Shown: in pieces, positions 11,991-23,477 of the stretch | How the letters are laid out: every line of letters starts with the position of its first letter | Position numbering within the stretch: the first letter of the stretch is position 1 | Source: Manis javanica | Taxonomy: Eukaryota > Chordata > Mammalia > Pholidota > Manidae | Length of the DNA: 64,000 bases | Assembly (NCBI RefSeq): GCF_040802235.1 | Contig: NC_133169.1 | Location: forward strand, 42,229,034 to 42,293,033 | Direction: 5' to 3' | Translations under genes and position numbers: made by a program | Notes under the pieces: model-generated | The model's input: only the letters and a program-made list of their open reading frames with translations | Databases searched by the model: none | What the model was told of the DNA's origin: nothing

Positions 11991-13090
11991 AAAAATACAT
12001 CAAGAGGATTATACAACATGATCAAGTGGGATTCATCCTAGGGATGCAAGGATGGTATAACATTTGAAAATCCATCAACATCATACACCACATCAACAAA
12101 AAGAAGGACAAAAACTACATGATCATCTCCATAGATGCTGAAAAAGCATTTGACAAAATTCAACATTCATCCATGATAAAAACTCTAAACAAAATGGTTA
12201 TAGAGGGCAAGTACCTCAACATAATAAAGGCCATATATAACAAACACACAGCCAATATTATACTTAACAGTGAAAAGCTGAAATCTTTTCCTCTAAGATT
12301 GGGAGCTAGACAAGAATGCCTATTCTACCCAATTTTTTAACATAATCCTGGAGGTCCTAGGCATGGAAATCAGACAACACAAAGAAATAAAAGGCATCCA
12401 GATTGGTAAGGAAGAAGTTAAACAGTCACTGTTTGTAGATGACATGATATTGTAGATAAAAAACCTAAAAAATTCACTCCAAAACTACTAGAACTAATAA
12501 CTAAATTCTGTAAAGTTGCAAGATATACAAAATTAAAAAACAGAAATTTGTGGCTTTCCTATATACTAATGATAAACTTTCAGAAAGAGAAATCTGGAAA
12601 ACAATTCCATTTACAATTGCATCAAAAAAGAAAAAAAAAACAACCTAAGAATAAACCTAAGCAAGGAAGTGAAAGACCTATATCCTGAATACTACAAGAT
12701 ACTCATGAGAGAAATTAAAGAAGACACCAGTAAATCGAAATGCATCCCATGCTCATGGATAGGAAGAATCAATATTGTCAAAATGGCCATCCTGCCTAAA
12801 GCAATCTACAGATTCAAAGTAATCCCTTTCAAAATACCAACAGCGTTCTCCAACGAACTACATCAAATAGTTCTAAAATTCATATGGAACCACAAAGGAC
12901 ACCAAATAGCCAAAAAAAAATTCTTAGAAGGAAGAATAAAGTGGGGGGAATTATACTCCCTAACATCAAGTTCTACTACAAAGCCACAGTAATGAAGACA
13001 ATTTGTTACTGGCGCAAGAACAGACCCACAGTCCAGTGGAATAGAACAGAGACTGGATATTGGGGGAAGATAGCACAAACATCCCATTTT
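11991..13090 (+). mobile_element. Old L1, 3' part (ORF2 RT and thumb), continuation of the split copy
   Basis: It resumes at the residues immediately following the break at 10612. The frame at 12119-12340 starts [16 protein letters not shown], the first catalytic-Asp region of L1 RT. A degraded VDDM near 12437-12450 marks the RT active site, and the frame at 12669-12992 carries the region after the active site. Stops are frequent. The element ends near 13090 without the young family's 3' UTR, so its 3' end is deleted or diverged. Confidence 0.85.
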
Positions 13091-14690
13091 ATCATGACTA
13101 TGCTCTGATCATCTAATGTACAGCATGGTGATTGTAGTTAAATAATATTGGTGTGTATACTTGAAATTTGTAAAAAGTAGGTGTCAGTTATCCTTACAAA
13201 CACACACAGAAAGTTAACTTCTTTAGATGATGTATATGTTAGCTTGGTGTTGGTAAACATATCACAATATATACATACATAAACATCACATTGTCCACCT
13301 TAAATTTATACAATCTTTATCAATCATGCCTCAACATAGCCGTAAAAAATATAGCATCTATAATCATGATGTACTGAATACAGACAGTACTCATATCACT
13401 ATATCTTGCAATAATTGCCAAAAAATTACAATTTTCTGGAAGCATCTATACAAAATTCCGGATATATTTTCCTTCTCTTTCATAAAGATATTTTCTGGAC
13501 CGCAATCCCACCAACTCTCACAAGTGAAAACCATTTCTAAAGGCATGTTGCTTCCTGGAGAACATGAATTACCTGATGCATAGGGTTTATAATCACTTAT
13601 TTTAACTGCCATGGGACAAAACCACTTTGCATTACTTTTATTAACAAAATGCCCAGTTACTTTAGGGTCAGAAAATACAGAAACTTTCTTAATGGGAGTG
13701 CAAGTCTTGAGATAGCTAATTATTGTATATTCACTCCAAAAATACAAAGTTGAATGAATTTTAAATATATCAATATGTATTAGTAAATCATTAGTAAAGC
13801 AAGCACTAGTGTACACCGTATAACAAATGCAGAAAGATTAATATAACTTGTGACATATCAACTTAATTTCGGGAAGGTGAAGCAATGAGCTAAAAAATCA
13901 TTGCAGCATTGAGATACTTACCTTTTCTTTGAAAATTGTATAGAAATAGTTTAATTTGCAGATTACATGGGAAGGTAGAATTAATCCCCATGTCTTCCAT
14001 TCTCAGTTTCTTGTATTAATAACATTACAAATTAATATGAGAATTTGTTGAAATTAATGAATGTATATCGACACATATTATTATTAGCTAAAGTCTGTGC
14101 TTTATCCAAATGTCCTTAGTTTTTACCTAATGTCCCTTTTCTTTTTAGAATAGTGCATCTATTTGTCATGTCACAAGGGTTACCCTGGTTGTAAAACATC
14201 ATTGTTATGTCTCCTAGTGCAGTGGTTTGATAGTAGTTATGTGACAAGGGTTCTTCATTTCCTTCAAAGTTCTGGTGAGAAAGCTAATAAATACAGATAT
14301 CAATGATCAACAAATTGATTTATAGGTCTGATACTAGTCCAATCAATATGACACCGTAGACATTGACAAGCTTATACTAAAATTTTAGTGGAAAGATACA
14401 TACATGAGAGTAGCTATAACAATTCTGGAACTAAGAATAATGTAGAAATAAGTACTTCAACAATATTACTCTCTAGATGCTATAAGACTGGCTTTGTTGT
14501 TTATACTGTAGGATAGGCACATGAATCAGTGGAACAGAAGAGAGAATCCAGAAACAGACTGTAGAATTATGACAGTGTTTTTTGACAAAGTTTAAAGAAA
14601 TTGGTGGAGGAAAGATTGCTTTGTATGCAATTGGTGATGGAGAAATTGGGCATGAATAGCTGAAGAAAAAATTGCTGCAGTTCACTCTAT
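13091..14690. other. Intergenic; old L1 3'-type relic at the left edge
   Basis: The first ~230 bases (TGTATACTTGAAATTTG, CACCTTAAATTTATAC) resemble an ancient L1 3' end. The remainder is AT-rich and has no recognised gene except the open frame listed separately. Confidence 0.4.
13391..13816 (-). CDS. Unrecognised 141-residue open frame, possible exon fragment
   Basis: An open frame that is not part of any repeat I recognise. It contains a tryptophan/cysteine-rich stretch (FTCESWWDCGPENIF) unlike random AT-rich translation. Minus-strand splice-donor-like sites lie inside it (CATCAGGTAATTC near 13570) and near 13915 (AAAAGGTAAGTATC), the second outside the frame. I cannot name a family. It could be an exon of an unrelated gene, a decayed pseudogene or chance. 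There is no start-codon context worth citing. Confidence 0.2.
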   Translation of the reverse strand: MYTSACFTNDLLIHIDIFKIHSTLYFWSEYTIISYLKTCTPIKKVSVFSDPKVTGHFVNKSNAKWFCPMAVKISDYKPYASGNSCSPGSNMPLEMVFTCESWWDCGPENIFMKEKENISGILYRCFQKIVIFWQLLQDIVI

Positions 14691-14694
14691 TGGT

Positions 14695-15105
14695 TCACAT
14701 TAACAAAAATTAATTCAACATGGATATCATATGAATTCATTTATTTGTGGAATATAAAAAAAAAGCCAAACAGAATGAGCAAAATAGCAGTAGACTCATA
14801 GACACTGAGAAATGACTAGTGGTTCCTAAGGGGGAGGGTCTGGGGCGGGCGGGTAGTGAAGGTGAGGGAGATCAAGGGGAACAGAAATTCTTTATCATGA
14901 TATAAGTTGGTCACGGGGATAGGAGTACAGCACAGGAATACAGTCATGGTTCTGTAACATCTTTCTATGTTGACAGATAGTAACCACAACAGTGGGGGTG
15001 AGGGTTTAATAACATGGGTAACAGTGGAACCACTGTGTCGTATACTTGAAACCAATATGAGATTGTATATCAATGATACTTCAATAAAACCAATAAAAAA
15101 TATTG
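14695..15105 (+). mobile_element. Old L1 3' end
   Basis: Degraded ORF2 end (ATGAATTCATTTATTTGTGG) followed by a G-rich 3' UTR and the diagnostic CTTGAAACCAATATGAGATTGTATATCAATGATACTTC-type end with an A-rich tail. This is an older subfamily than the copies at 1-1080. Confidence 0.75.
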
Positions 15106-15234
15106 AACTGGATCTTATCACAATTAAAATACTTTTTTTCTGAAAAAGCTAACATGAGGAATTTGAAAAGAGAAAGTACATGAACACAGTGAGATAACAC
15201 TGGAAAATTGTTAGAACTTCCAAAATAAGAATGC

Positions 15235-15530
15235 CGACAGCACTCAGGGCTCTCAGGGATGCGAAGCGGCAGAAGCTCTCACCTCCGGCCCATGAGAACC
15301 TGAGCTGTTGCAGCTGCTCACACTGGAAGGCAGTTTGGCCATTTCTTACAGGTCTAAGCAGACTCTTAACACACAATCCAGCAATTGCCAGTAAGATAAT
15401 TGTGATATTGTAGTTTAGTTTTGCAGAAGGTTACCATGGTGAGATACTGAGTAAAGTGTACACTGTACCTTTTGGTGTTATTTCTTACATATTATTTTTG
15501 TGACCTCAGTACCAGTTTCAATAAAAAAAA
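15235..15530 (+). mobile_element. Ancient L1 fragment (ORF2 C-terminus and 3' end)
   Basis: The frame around 15231-15413 reads HWKAVWPFLTGLSRLLTHNPAI, matching the late ORF2p segment of old mammalian L1s, and is followed by an A-rich end near 15515-15530. It is short and diverged. Confidence 0.5.
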
Positions 15531-15635
15531 TAAAATTGAACACATGGAAAGCTAGCCCATGTTCTATGTTGGGAAATATCACTAAGTGGTCAGTTCTGTC
15601 ATTTTATTAAATTTAAAATAATATCAATAAAATTT

Positions 15636-15649
15636 CCAAGGAGCATTTT
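15636..15649. repeat. Left target-site duplication of the L1/ERV composite
   Basis: CCAAGGAGCATTTT here is repeated exactly at 23478-23491, immediately outside the opposite end of the composite. Confidence 0.85.
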
Positions 15650-15650
15650 A

Positions 15651-17457
15651 TTTTTGAGAGGGCATCTCTCATATCTATTGATCAAATGGTTGTTAACAAC
15701 AATAAAATTATGTATAGGGGACTCAATGCTCAATGCACAATCATTAATCCACCCCAAGTCTAATTCTCATCAGTCTCCAATCTTCTGAAGCATAATGAAC
15801 AAGTTCTTACATGGTGAACAAATTCTTACATAGTGAATAAGTTCTTACATGGTGAACAGTACAAGGGCAGTCATCACAGAAACTTTTGGTTTTGATAATG
15901 CATGATGAACTACAAATAATCAGGTCAAATATGAATACTCATTTGATTTTTGTACTTGATTTATATGTGAATCCCACATTTCTCCCTTATTATTATTATT
16001 ATTATTAATAAAATGCTGAAGTGGTAGGTAGATGCAAGATACAGGTAGAATAGAAAACATAGTTTAGTGTTGTAAGAGAGCAAATGTAGATGATCAGGTG
16101 TGTGCCTGTAGACTAAGTGCTAATCCAAGCTAGACAAGGGCAATAAAACATCCACAGATGCAGAAGATTTCTCTCAAAACAGGGAGGGTTGAGGTTCTAA
16201 GCCTCACCTCTGTTAATCCCCAATTTCTCACCTGATGCCCGCCCCTGCGATTGTGCCTGTCTTAGGTTGTTCCTCCCTTGAGGAATCTTGCCCGTCTCTG
16301 GCTAACCAGTCATCTTCTAGGGCGATACAGGGAAATATAAAGTTGGTAAGTCAGAGAGAAGCAATATTGCTTGAAAAGGTTATCTTTTTACTTCTTTGCA
16401 GATTTATGCCCTGTGGCTTCTATGCCCAGCATTTGTCTTGAGGTTTCTTTACCACTTGGAAGAATTATGATACTCAGTAAATTCGATATGAGGCACGAAT
16501 TCTATTTAAAGTTTGTAATTAGGAAGGAAGAAGAAAAGCTATAGAAGTAGCAGACAGAAGAAAACATGGGAAGATTGATTATTTCTTTGACATATCTTCT
16601 TGTAGAGTAACTTAAGCATGTATAGGTTTTAAACTACTAATTAAATTGTGCACACACATTAACATAATAGGAATAGAGTTACATAACCAAAGCAGATCTA
16701 TAATTACCAGCCATCTCCAGTGAAGCCAAGAAAACCAGTTAGGCATCCTAGGCATTTGTGAAAATTTATCTATGATATGATGGATATTGTCCAACTGAAC
16801 TTGAACAGTCTGAGAGAAATCAGACAAGTTAAAACAACCCATTCCTGGGAACTGTTCACATCCCATATGTTCTTTTAAGAGTAGATAGTCTGTAGTTGTA
16901 AGATTTTGGAGCGCTACAACTTGCACTTCTCCTAATTCTTGATTGAGTTCCAACAGTATAGATCCAGTCAAATTAGTTGTTTTACTGTATGTACAGGTCA
17001 GCTTAGATATCTCCTTCTTCATTCCCATGGCAAGTCCAGGAACTGGTGGGATGAATGCAGCTACAACTGTAGCAGTGCCTGGATCTTTGTAGAGGTTTTT
17101 TGATGATCATCTTCTGGAATGACTCTTCCAGAGAGTGCTGATGTTGGAAGTTCTTCTTCATATCGTATCTTAGTTCATTTTCTGGTTAGCCCAATTAGGA
17201 TTTGATCCTCTGTATAAACACAAACAAATGCTTTGACCACACTTTGATATGCCCTTTATACCATTGTGTGGAACTCATTGGAGTTCACCACACAGGAACT
17301 ACTTTCTTTTTTTTTTAAGAGAAAGAAATATTATAAGAAAAAAGTACCTCCATAGTCAATCATCTGACACCCTTTAAGTGATCAAAATTAAGGATATTTA
17401 AAGCATGCATTAGTCCTTGATATACAGTTAGTTTTATCCTATCAGGAAGTAATTCCT
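15651..17457 (-). mobile_element. ERV-derived segment of the composite: env TM, polypurine tract, U3-R
   Basis: In minus-strand order it holds env coding sequence (about 17100-16612), an AT-rich stretch with an (ATT)n run (about 15985-16010), a purine tract (AAGGGAGAAA) next to TGTGGGATTC, which looks like the start of U3, and a U3-R region. It ends GATCAATAGATATGAGAGATGCCCTCTC plus A's. The hexamer is AATAGA here but AATAAA in the copy at 52.2 kb. The end falls about 20 bases after the hexamer, as for a polyadenylated retroviral transcript. Confidence 0.75.
16612..17028 (-). pseudogene. Retroviral envelope transmembrane-subunit remnant
   Basis: A 138-residue frame that stays open upstream of its first Met for about 25 codons, through a hydrophobic Ala/Val/Ile/Pro stretch resembling a fusion peptide. 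It then shows an immunosuppressive-type region (LLLKEHMGCEQFPGMGCFN), a heptad-like segment, a tryptophan-rich membrane-proximal part (NWFSWLHWRW) and a membrane anchor (VIIDLLWLCNSIPIMLM). The usual CX6CC motif reads CX6GC. There is no surface subunit or signal peptide, so it is a fragment and not a functional envelope gene. The cysteine pattern suggests the gamma-type Env lineage. Confidence 0.75.
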
Positions 17458-17819
17458 CTTTTCTTTCTTTCTTTATTTTTGTTATCATTAATCTACACTT
17501 ACATGAAGAATATTATGTTTACTAGGATCTCCCGTATACCAGGTCCCACCTATAAACCCCTTTACAGTCACTATCCATCAGCATAGCAAAATGTTGTAGA
17601 ATCACTACTTGTCTTCTCTGTGTTGTACAGCCCTCCCCTTTCTCCCAAACCCCCCATTATGCATGCTAATCTTAATACCCCTCTTCTTCTTCCCCCACTT
17701 ATCATTACTTACCCACCTATCCTCCCCAGTCCCTTTCCCTTTGGTACCTGTTTGTCCATTCTTGGGTTCTGTGATTCCACTGCTGCTTTGTTCCTTCAGT
17801 TTTTCCTTTGTTTTATACT

Positions 17820-20800
17820 CTGCAGATGAGTGAAATCATTTGGTATTTCTCTTTCTCCACTTGGCTTATTTCACTGAGCATAACACCATACAGCTCCATC
17901 CATGTTGCTGCAAATGGTAGGATTTGCCATCTTCTTATGGCTGAGTAATATTCCATTGTGTATATGTACCACATCTTCTATATCCATTCATCTACCGATG
18001 GACATTTAGGTTGCTTCCAATTCTTGGCTATTGTAAATAGTGCAGTAATAAACATAGGGGTGCATCTGTCTTTTGCAAACTTGAGTGCTGAGTTCTTAGG
18101 GTAAATTCCTACGAGTGGAATTCCTGGGTCAAGTGGTCAGTCTGTTTTGAGCATTTTAAGGAACCTCCATACTGCTTTCCACAATGGTTGAACTAATTTA
18201 CATTCCCACCGGCAGTGTAGGAGGGTTCCCCTTTCTCCACAGCCTCACCAACATTTGTTGTTGTTTGTCTTTTGGATGGCAGCCATCCTTACTGGTGTGA
18301 GGTGATACCTCATTGTAGTTTTAATTTGCATTTCTCTGATAATTAGCAATGTGGAGCATCTTTTCATGTGTCTGTTGGCCATCTGTATTTCTTTTTTGGA
18401 GAACTGTCTGTTCAGTTCCTCTGCCCATTTTTTAATTGGGTTATTTGTTTTTTGTTTGTTGAGGCATGTGAGCTCTTTATATATTATGGACGTCAAGCCT
18501 TTATCAGATCTGTCATTTACAAATATATTCTCCCATACTGTAGGGTTAATTTTTGTTCTATTGATGGTGTCTTTTGCTGTACAGAAGCTTTGCAGCTTGA
18601 TATAGTCCCAATTGTTCATTTTTGCTGTTGTTTTCCTTGCCTGGGGAGATATGTTCAAGAAGAGGTCGCTCATGTTTATTTCTAAGAGGTTTTTGCCTAC
18701 GTTTTTTTTCCAAGAGTTTAATGGTTTCATGACTTACATTCAGGTCATTGATCCATTTTGAGTTTACTTTTGTATATGGGGTTAGACAATGGTCCAGTTT
18801 CATTCTCCTACATGTAGCTGTCCACTTTTGCCAGCACCATCTGTTGAAGAGACTGTCATTTTGCCATTGTATGTCCATGGCTTCTTTATCCAATGTTAAT
18901 TGACCATATATGTCTGGGTTAATGTCTGGATTCTCTAGTCTGTTCCATTGGTCTGTGGCTCTGTTCTTGTGCCAGTACCAAATTGTCTTGATTACTATGG
19001 CTTTATAGTAGAGCTTGAAGTTGGGGACTGAGATCCCCCCTACTTTATTCTTCTATCTCAGGATTGCTTTGGCTATATGGGGTCTTTGGTGTTTCCATAT
19101 GAATTTTTGAATTATTTGTTCCAGGTCATTAAAGAATGTTGCTGGTAATTTGGTAGGGATTGCATCAAATCTGTATATTGCTTTGGGCTGGATGGCCATT
19201 TTGACGATATTAATTCTTCCTGGCCAAGAGCATGGGATGAGTTTCCATTTGTTAATGTCCCCTTTAATTTCTCTTAAGAGTGACTTGTAGTTTTCAGAGT
19301 ATATGTCTTTCACTTTTTTGGTTAGGTTTATTCCTAGGTATTTTATTCTTTTTTATGCAATTGTGAATGGAGATGTTTTCCTGATTTCTCTTTCTATTGG
19401 TTCATTTTTAGTGTATAGGAAAGCCACAGATTTCTATGTGTTAATTTTTTATCCTGCAACTTTGCTGTATTCCGATATCAGTTCTAGTAGATTTGGGGTG
19501 GAGTCTTTAGGGTTTTTTATGTACAATATCATGTCATCTGCAAATAGTGACAGTTTAACTTCTTTACCAATCTGGATTCCTTGTACTTCTTTCTTTTGTC
19601 TGATTGCCATGGCTAGGACCTCCAGTACTATGTTAAATAACAGTAGGGATACTGGGCTTCCCTGTCTAGTTCCTGACCTCAGAGGAAAAGCTTTCAGCCT
19701 CTCACTGTTCAGTATAATGTTGGCTATGGGTTTATGATGTATGGCCTTTATGATGTAGAGGTAATTGCCCTCTATTCCCATTTTGCTGAGAGTTTTTATC
19801 ATGAATGGATGTTGAATTTTGTCAAATGCTTTTTCAGCATCTATGGAGATGATCATGTGGTTTTTGCCTTTCTTTTTGTTGATGTGGTGGATGATGTTGA
19901 TGGACTTTCGAATGTTGTACCATCCTTGCATCCCTGGGATGCAATTCCACTTGGTCATGTTGTACGATCCTTTTGATGTAATTTGAGTTCAGTTTGCATG
20001 TATTTTGTTGAGTATTTTTGTATCTACGTTCATTGGGGATATTGGTCTGTAGTTTTCTTTTTTGGTGTGGTCTTTGCCTGGTTTTGGTATTAGGGTGATG
20101 TTGGCTTCATAGAAGGAGTTTGGGAATATTACCTCCTCTTCTATTTTTTGGAAAACTTTAAGGAGTATGGATATTATGTCTTCCCTGTATGTCTGATAAA
20201 ATTTCGAGGTAAATCCATCTGGCCCGGGGGTTTTGTTGTTTGTTAGTTTTTTGATTACTGCTTCAATTTTGTTGCTGGTAAATGGTCTGTTTAGATTTTC
20301 TGTTTCTTTCTAGGTCACTCTTGGAAGATTGTATTTTTCTAGGAAGTTGTCTATTTCTCATTGGTTTCCCAGCTTGTTAGCATATAGGTTTTCATAGTAC
20401 TCTCTAATAACTCTTTGTATTTCTGTGGGGTCCGTCGTGATTTTTCCTTCCTCATTTCTGATTCTGTTGATTTGTGTTGACTCTCTTTTCCTCTTAATAA
20501 GTCTGGCTAGGCTAGAGGCTTATCTATTTTGTTTATTTTCTTGAAGAACCAGCTCTTGGTTTCATTGATTTTTGCTATTGTTTTATTCTTCTCAATTTTA
20601 TTTATTTCTTCTCTGATCTTTACTATGTCCCTCCTTCTGCTGACCTTAAGCCTTATTTGTTCTTCTTTTTCCAATTTCAATAATTGTGACATTAGACCAT
20701 TCATTTGGGATTGTTCTTCCTTCTTTACATATGCCTGGATTGCTATATAATTTCCTCTTAAGACTAATTTTGCTGTATCCCACAGTAGTTGGGTATTTGT

Positions 20801-21652
20801 GTTGTTGTTGTCATTTGTTTCCATATATTGCTGGATCTCCATTTTGATTTGGTCATTGATCCATTGATTATTATGAGCGTGTTGTTAAGACTCCATGTGT
20901 TTGTGAGCCTTTTTGCTTTCTTTATATAGTTTATTTCTAGTTTTATGCCTTTGTGGTCTGAAAAGTTGGTTGGTAGGATTTCAATCTTTTGGAATTTACT
21001 AAGGCTCTTTGTGTGGCCTAGTATGTGGTCTATTCTGGAGAATGCTCCATGTGCACTTGAGAAGAATATGTATCCTGTTGCTTTTGGATGTAGAGTTCTG
21101 TAGATGTCTATTTGGTCCATCTGTTCTAGTGTGTTGTTCAGTGCCTCTGTGTCCTTACTTATTTTCTGTCTGGTGGATCTGTCCTTTGGGGTGAGTGGTG
21201 TGTTGAAGTCTCCCAGAATGAATGAATTGCAGTCTATTTCCTCCTTTAGTTCTGTTAGTATTTGTTTCAGATATGTTGGTGCTCCTGTATTGGGTGCATA
21301 TATATTTAGAATGGTTATATCTCTTGTTGGACTGAGCCCTTTATCATTATGTAATGTCCTTCGTTATCTCTTGTTACTTTCTTTGTGTTGAATTCTGTTT
21401 TGTCTGATGCTAGTATTGCAACACCTGTTTTTTTCTCTCTGTTGTTTGCATGACATATCTTTTTCCATCCCTTGACTTTAAGTCTGTGAATGTCTTTGGG
21501 TTTCAGGTGAGTCTCTTGTAAGCAGCATATGGATGGATGTTGCTTTTTTATCCATTCTATTACTCTGTGTCTTTTGATTGGTCCATTCAGTCCATTTACA
21601 CTTAGGGTGATTATTGAAAGGTATGTACTTATGGCCTTTGCAGGCTTTAAGT
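17820..21652 (-). pseudogene. L1 ORF2 (endonuclease-reverse transcriptase), multiply broken
   Basis: Pieces of the ~1275-residue L1 ORF2p follow one another on the minus strand. The AP-type endonuclease is at 21650-21000 (CCLQETHLKPK, GDFNTPL near 21205). The RT lies around 19960-19450, with [18 protein letters not shown] and the active site [10 protein letters not shown]. The thumb/Z region is at 19313-19053 and the C-terminal segment at 18730-18245. The usual start ATG (before AISTYL) reads AAG. Stops and frameshifts occur about every 0.3-0.5 kb. Endonuclease and RT catalytic residues survive locally, but no full protein can be made. Confidence 0.9.
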
Positions 21653-22014
21653 TTGTGGTTACCAAAGTTCAGGGTTAGCTTCTTTTCTATCTTACTGTCT
21701 AACTTAACTCACTTGTTGAGCTATTATGAACACGGTCTGATGATTCTTTATTCTCTCCCTTCTTATTCCTCCTCCTCCCTTCTTCATATGTTGGGTGTTT
21801 TTTTCTGTGCTCTTTTTAGGAGTGCTCCCATCTAGAGCAGTCCCTGTAAGATGCCCTTTAGAGGTGGTTTGTGGGAGGCAAATTCCCTAAACTTTTGCTT
21901 GTCTGGGAATTGTTTAATCCCCCCATCATATTATATGATAATCGTGCTGGATACAGTAGTCTTGGCTCGAGGCCCTTCTGTTAAATTGCATTAAGTATAT
22001 CATGCCATTCTCTT

Positions 22015-22692
22015 CTAGCCTGTAGGGTTTCTGTAGAGAAGTCTGATGATAGCCTGATGGGTTTTCCTTTGTAGGTAACCTTTTTTTCTCTCTCTGGCTG
22101 CCTTTAATACTTTGTCCTTGTCTTTGATCTTTGCCATTTTAATTATTATGTGTCTTGCCTTTGCCCTCCTTGGATCCCTTGTCATAGGAGTTCTGTGTAC
22201 CTCTGTGGTCTTAGAGGCCATTTCTTCCCCTAGTTTGGGGAAGTTTTCAGCAATTAATTCTTCAAAGACACTTTCTATCCCTTTTTCTCTCTCTTCTTCT
22301 TCTGGTACCCTTATAATGCATATATTGTTCCATTTCAATTGGTCACTCAGCTCTCTTAGAATTCTTTCATTCCTGGAGATCCTTTTATCTCTCTCTGCAT
22401 CAGCTTCTCTGCATTCCTGTTCTCTGTTTTCTAGTCCATTAATGGTCTCTTGCATCTCGTCCATTCTGTTTTGAAGTCCTTCCAGAGCTTGTTTTATTTC
22501 TGTATTCTCCTTCCTTAGTTCTTGCATATTTCTCTGCAAGTCCATCAGTATGGTTATGACTTTTGTTTTGAATTCTTTTTCAGGAAGTCTGGTTAAATCT
22601 ATCTCCCCAGGTTCCTTCTCAGGGGAAGATGTAGCAGATGCCGAAGCTGTCTGGGTTAATTTTGTCTGGATCATATTTTTTTGCCTTTTCAT
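22015..22692 (-). pseudogene. L1 ORF1 (RNA-binding chaperone), frameshifted after ~195 codons
   Basis: The frame begins MKRQKNMIQTK, as does the intact ORF1 at 60692. It has a coiled-coil region (residues ~65-110, KENTEIKQALEGLQNRMDE), the NERILREL segment leading into the RRM (NNICIIRVPEEEE), and AKARHIIIKMAKIKDKDKVLKAAR. After ERKK an extra base in an A run (T run at 22081-22087, plus strand) shifts the frame. The C-terminal domain is then read out of frame and ends at residue 225. The C-terminal domain sequence itself is still present downstream. Confidence 0.88.
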
Positions 22693-23477
22693 GTTGATAG
22701 GTGCTATTGGCTTTCATTTGGGAGAGCCAAACTTTCCACTTGCTACTCGCCTTTCTTTACTGGGACAACTGCGACCTCTAGTGGCTTGTGTTGGGCAATT
22801 GCATGTAGACTGGGTCTTTGTGTCTTGCCCGGCCTGTATGGAGGAAGCTCTCTTGCTGAGGGCATGGCCAGCCACAGGCTGCTTCTGTGCTATGGCAGCG
22901 CCCCAGAGGGGTAATGGATTGGGGGCTGTTTGGCTGTTTACCTCCATGAGGGGTCTCAGAGCTGTTGCTCAGGGGTTTAGTGCGCCTGGGTTTCCCTGGA
23001 ATTTTCAGCTTCTGGACTGTGACCTGGGCTGTTTCCGTCCAGCTGTTGTGTCCCTGTCCCTTTAAGACTTTCAAAAAGCCCTCGCTTTTCTTTGTCACAG
23101 GGGCATCAGCTTCAGGACCCTCTCAGAGGTCTTGCTGCCCTGTTTTCCTAGTTTCCAGCCCTCCACACATGCACTGTGTCTGCGCTCTTGTGCGGATGGC
23201 TGGAGCTGGGTGTTTAGCAGTCCTGGGCTCCCTCTCCCTCCCAGCTCCAACTCCTTTCGTCCCGCCGGGACCTGGGGTGAGGGGCGCTTGGGCTTGTATC
23301 TTACCCCTTTCACCAGGCGCTGGGCTCTCACACGTGTGGATTTAGTCTGGCTGTTGTCCTGTGTCTTCGGGTCTCTCTTTTAGGATTAGTTGTATTTGTT
23401 GTATTTTCAAAAATATATATGTTTTTGGGAGGAGGTTCCCTCTGTACTACTCACACTGCCATCTTGGCTTCGCCTCC
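22693..23477 (-). promoter_or_regulatory. L1 5' UTR (internal promoter region)
   Basis: A relatively GC- and CpG-rich leader of about 780 bases upstream of ORF1, starting at the element's 5' terminus. In L1s this region carries the internal RNA polymerase II promoter. The YY1-like AAGATGG is present at the very 5' end. Open frames read through it on both strands but are not supported as genes. Confidence 0.7.

Larger units (their letters stand above)
15650..23477 (-). mobile_element. L1/ERV composite retrotransposon: full-length L1 plus downstream ERV env-LTR segment
   Basis: On the minus strand the unit starts with an L1 5' end (23477), runs through a complete L1 to its A-rich end (about 17458-17480), then ~1.8 kb of retroviral env and LTR sequence that stops in an A-tail at 15650. 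One TSD pair brackets the whole unit, and no duplication brackets the L1 alone (17.45 kb flank versus 23.48 kb flank). The parts therefore arrived together. The simplest reading is L1 3' transduction using the retroviral poly(A) signal. Template switching between L1 and ERV RNAs during insertion is the alternative. The ERV part has an independent copy at 52191-52881 ending at the same base. Confidence 0.8.
17481..23477 (-). mobile_element. Full-length young L1 (6.0 kb), L1 portion of the composite
   Basis: All parts are present in order on the minus strand: 5' UTR (23477-22693), ORF1 (22692 to about 21,880), a short inter-ORF spacer, ORF2 (about 21650-17820), and 3' UTR to 17481. Both ORFs are broken, so it is no longer autonomous. 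The 5' end is GGGGAGGCGAAGCCAAGATGG. Confidence 0.93.

Noticed and set aside
15636-17480. ERV segment already present at the site before the L1 inserted beside it
   Set aside because: The exact duplication brackets both parts together, and no duplication flanks the L1 alone, so separate arrival is less parsimonious.
17620-17833. Pyrimidine-rich plus-strand frames as proteins
   Set aside because: They are the antisense of the G-rich L1 3' UTR. The same pattern recurs at 1, 11.7 and 41.6 kb.
22550-23383. Several open frames on both strands (up to 171 codons) as genes
   Set aside because: They lie in the GC-rich 5' UTR and antisense of ORF1 of a full-length L1. GC content explains the lack of stops.
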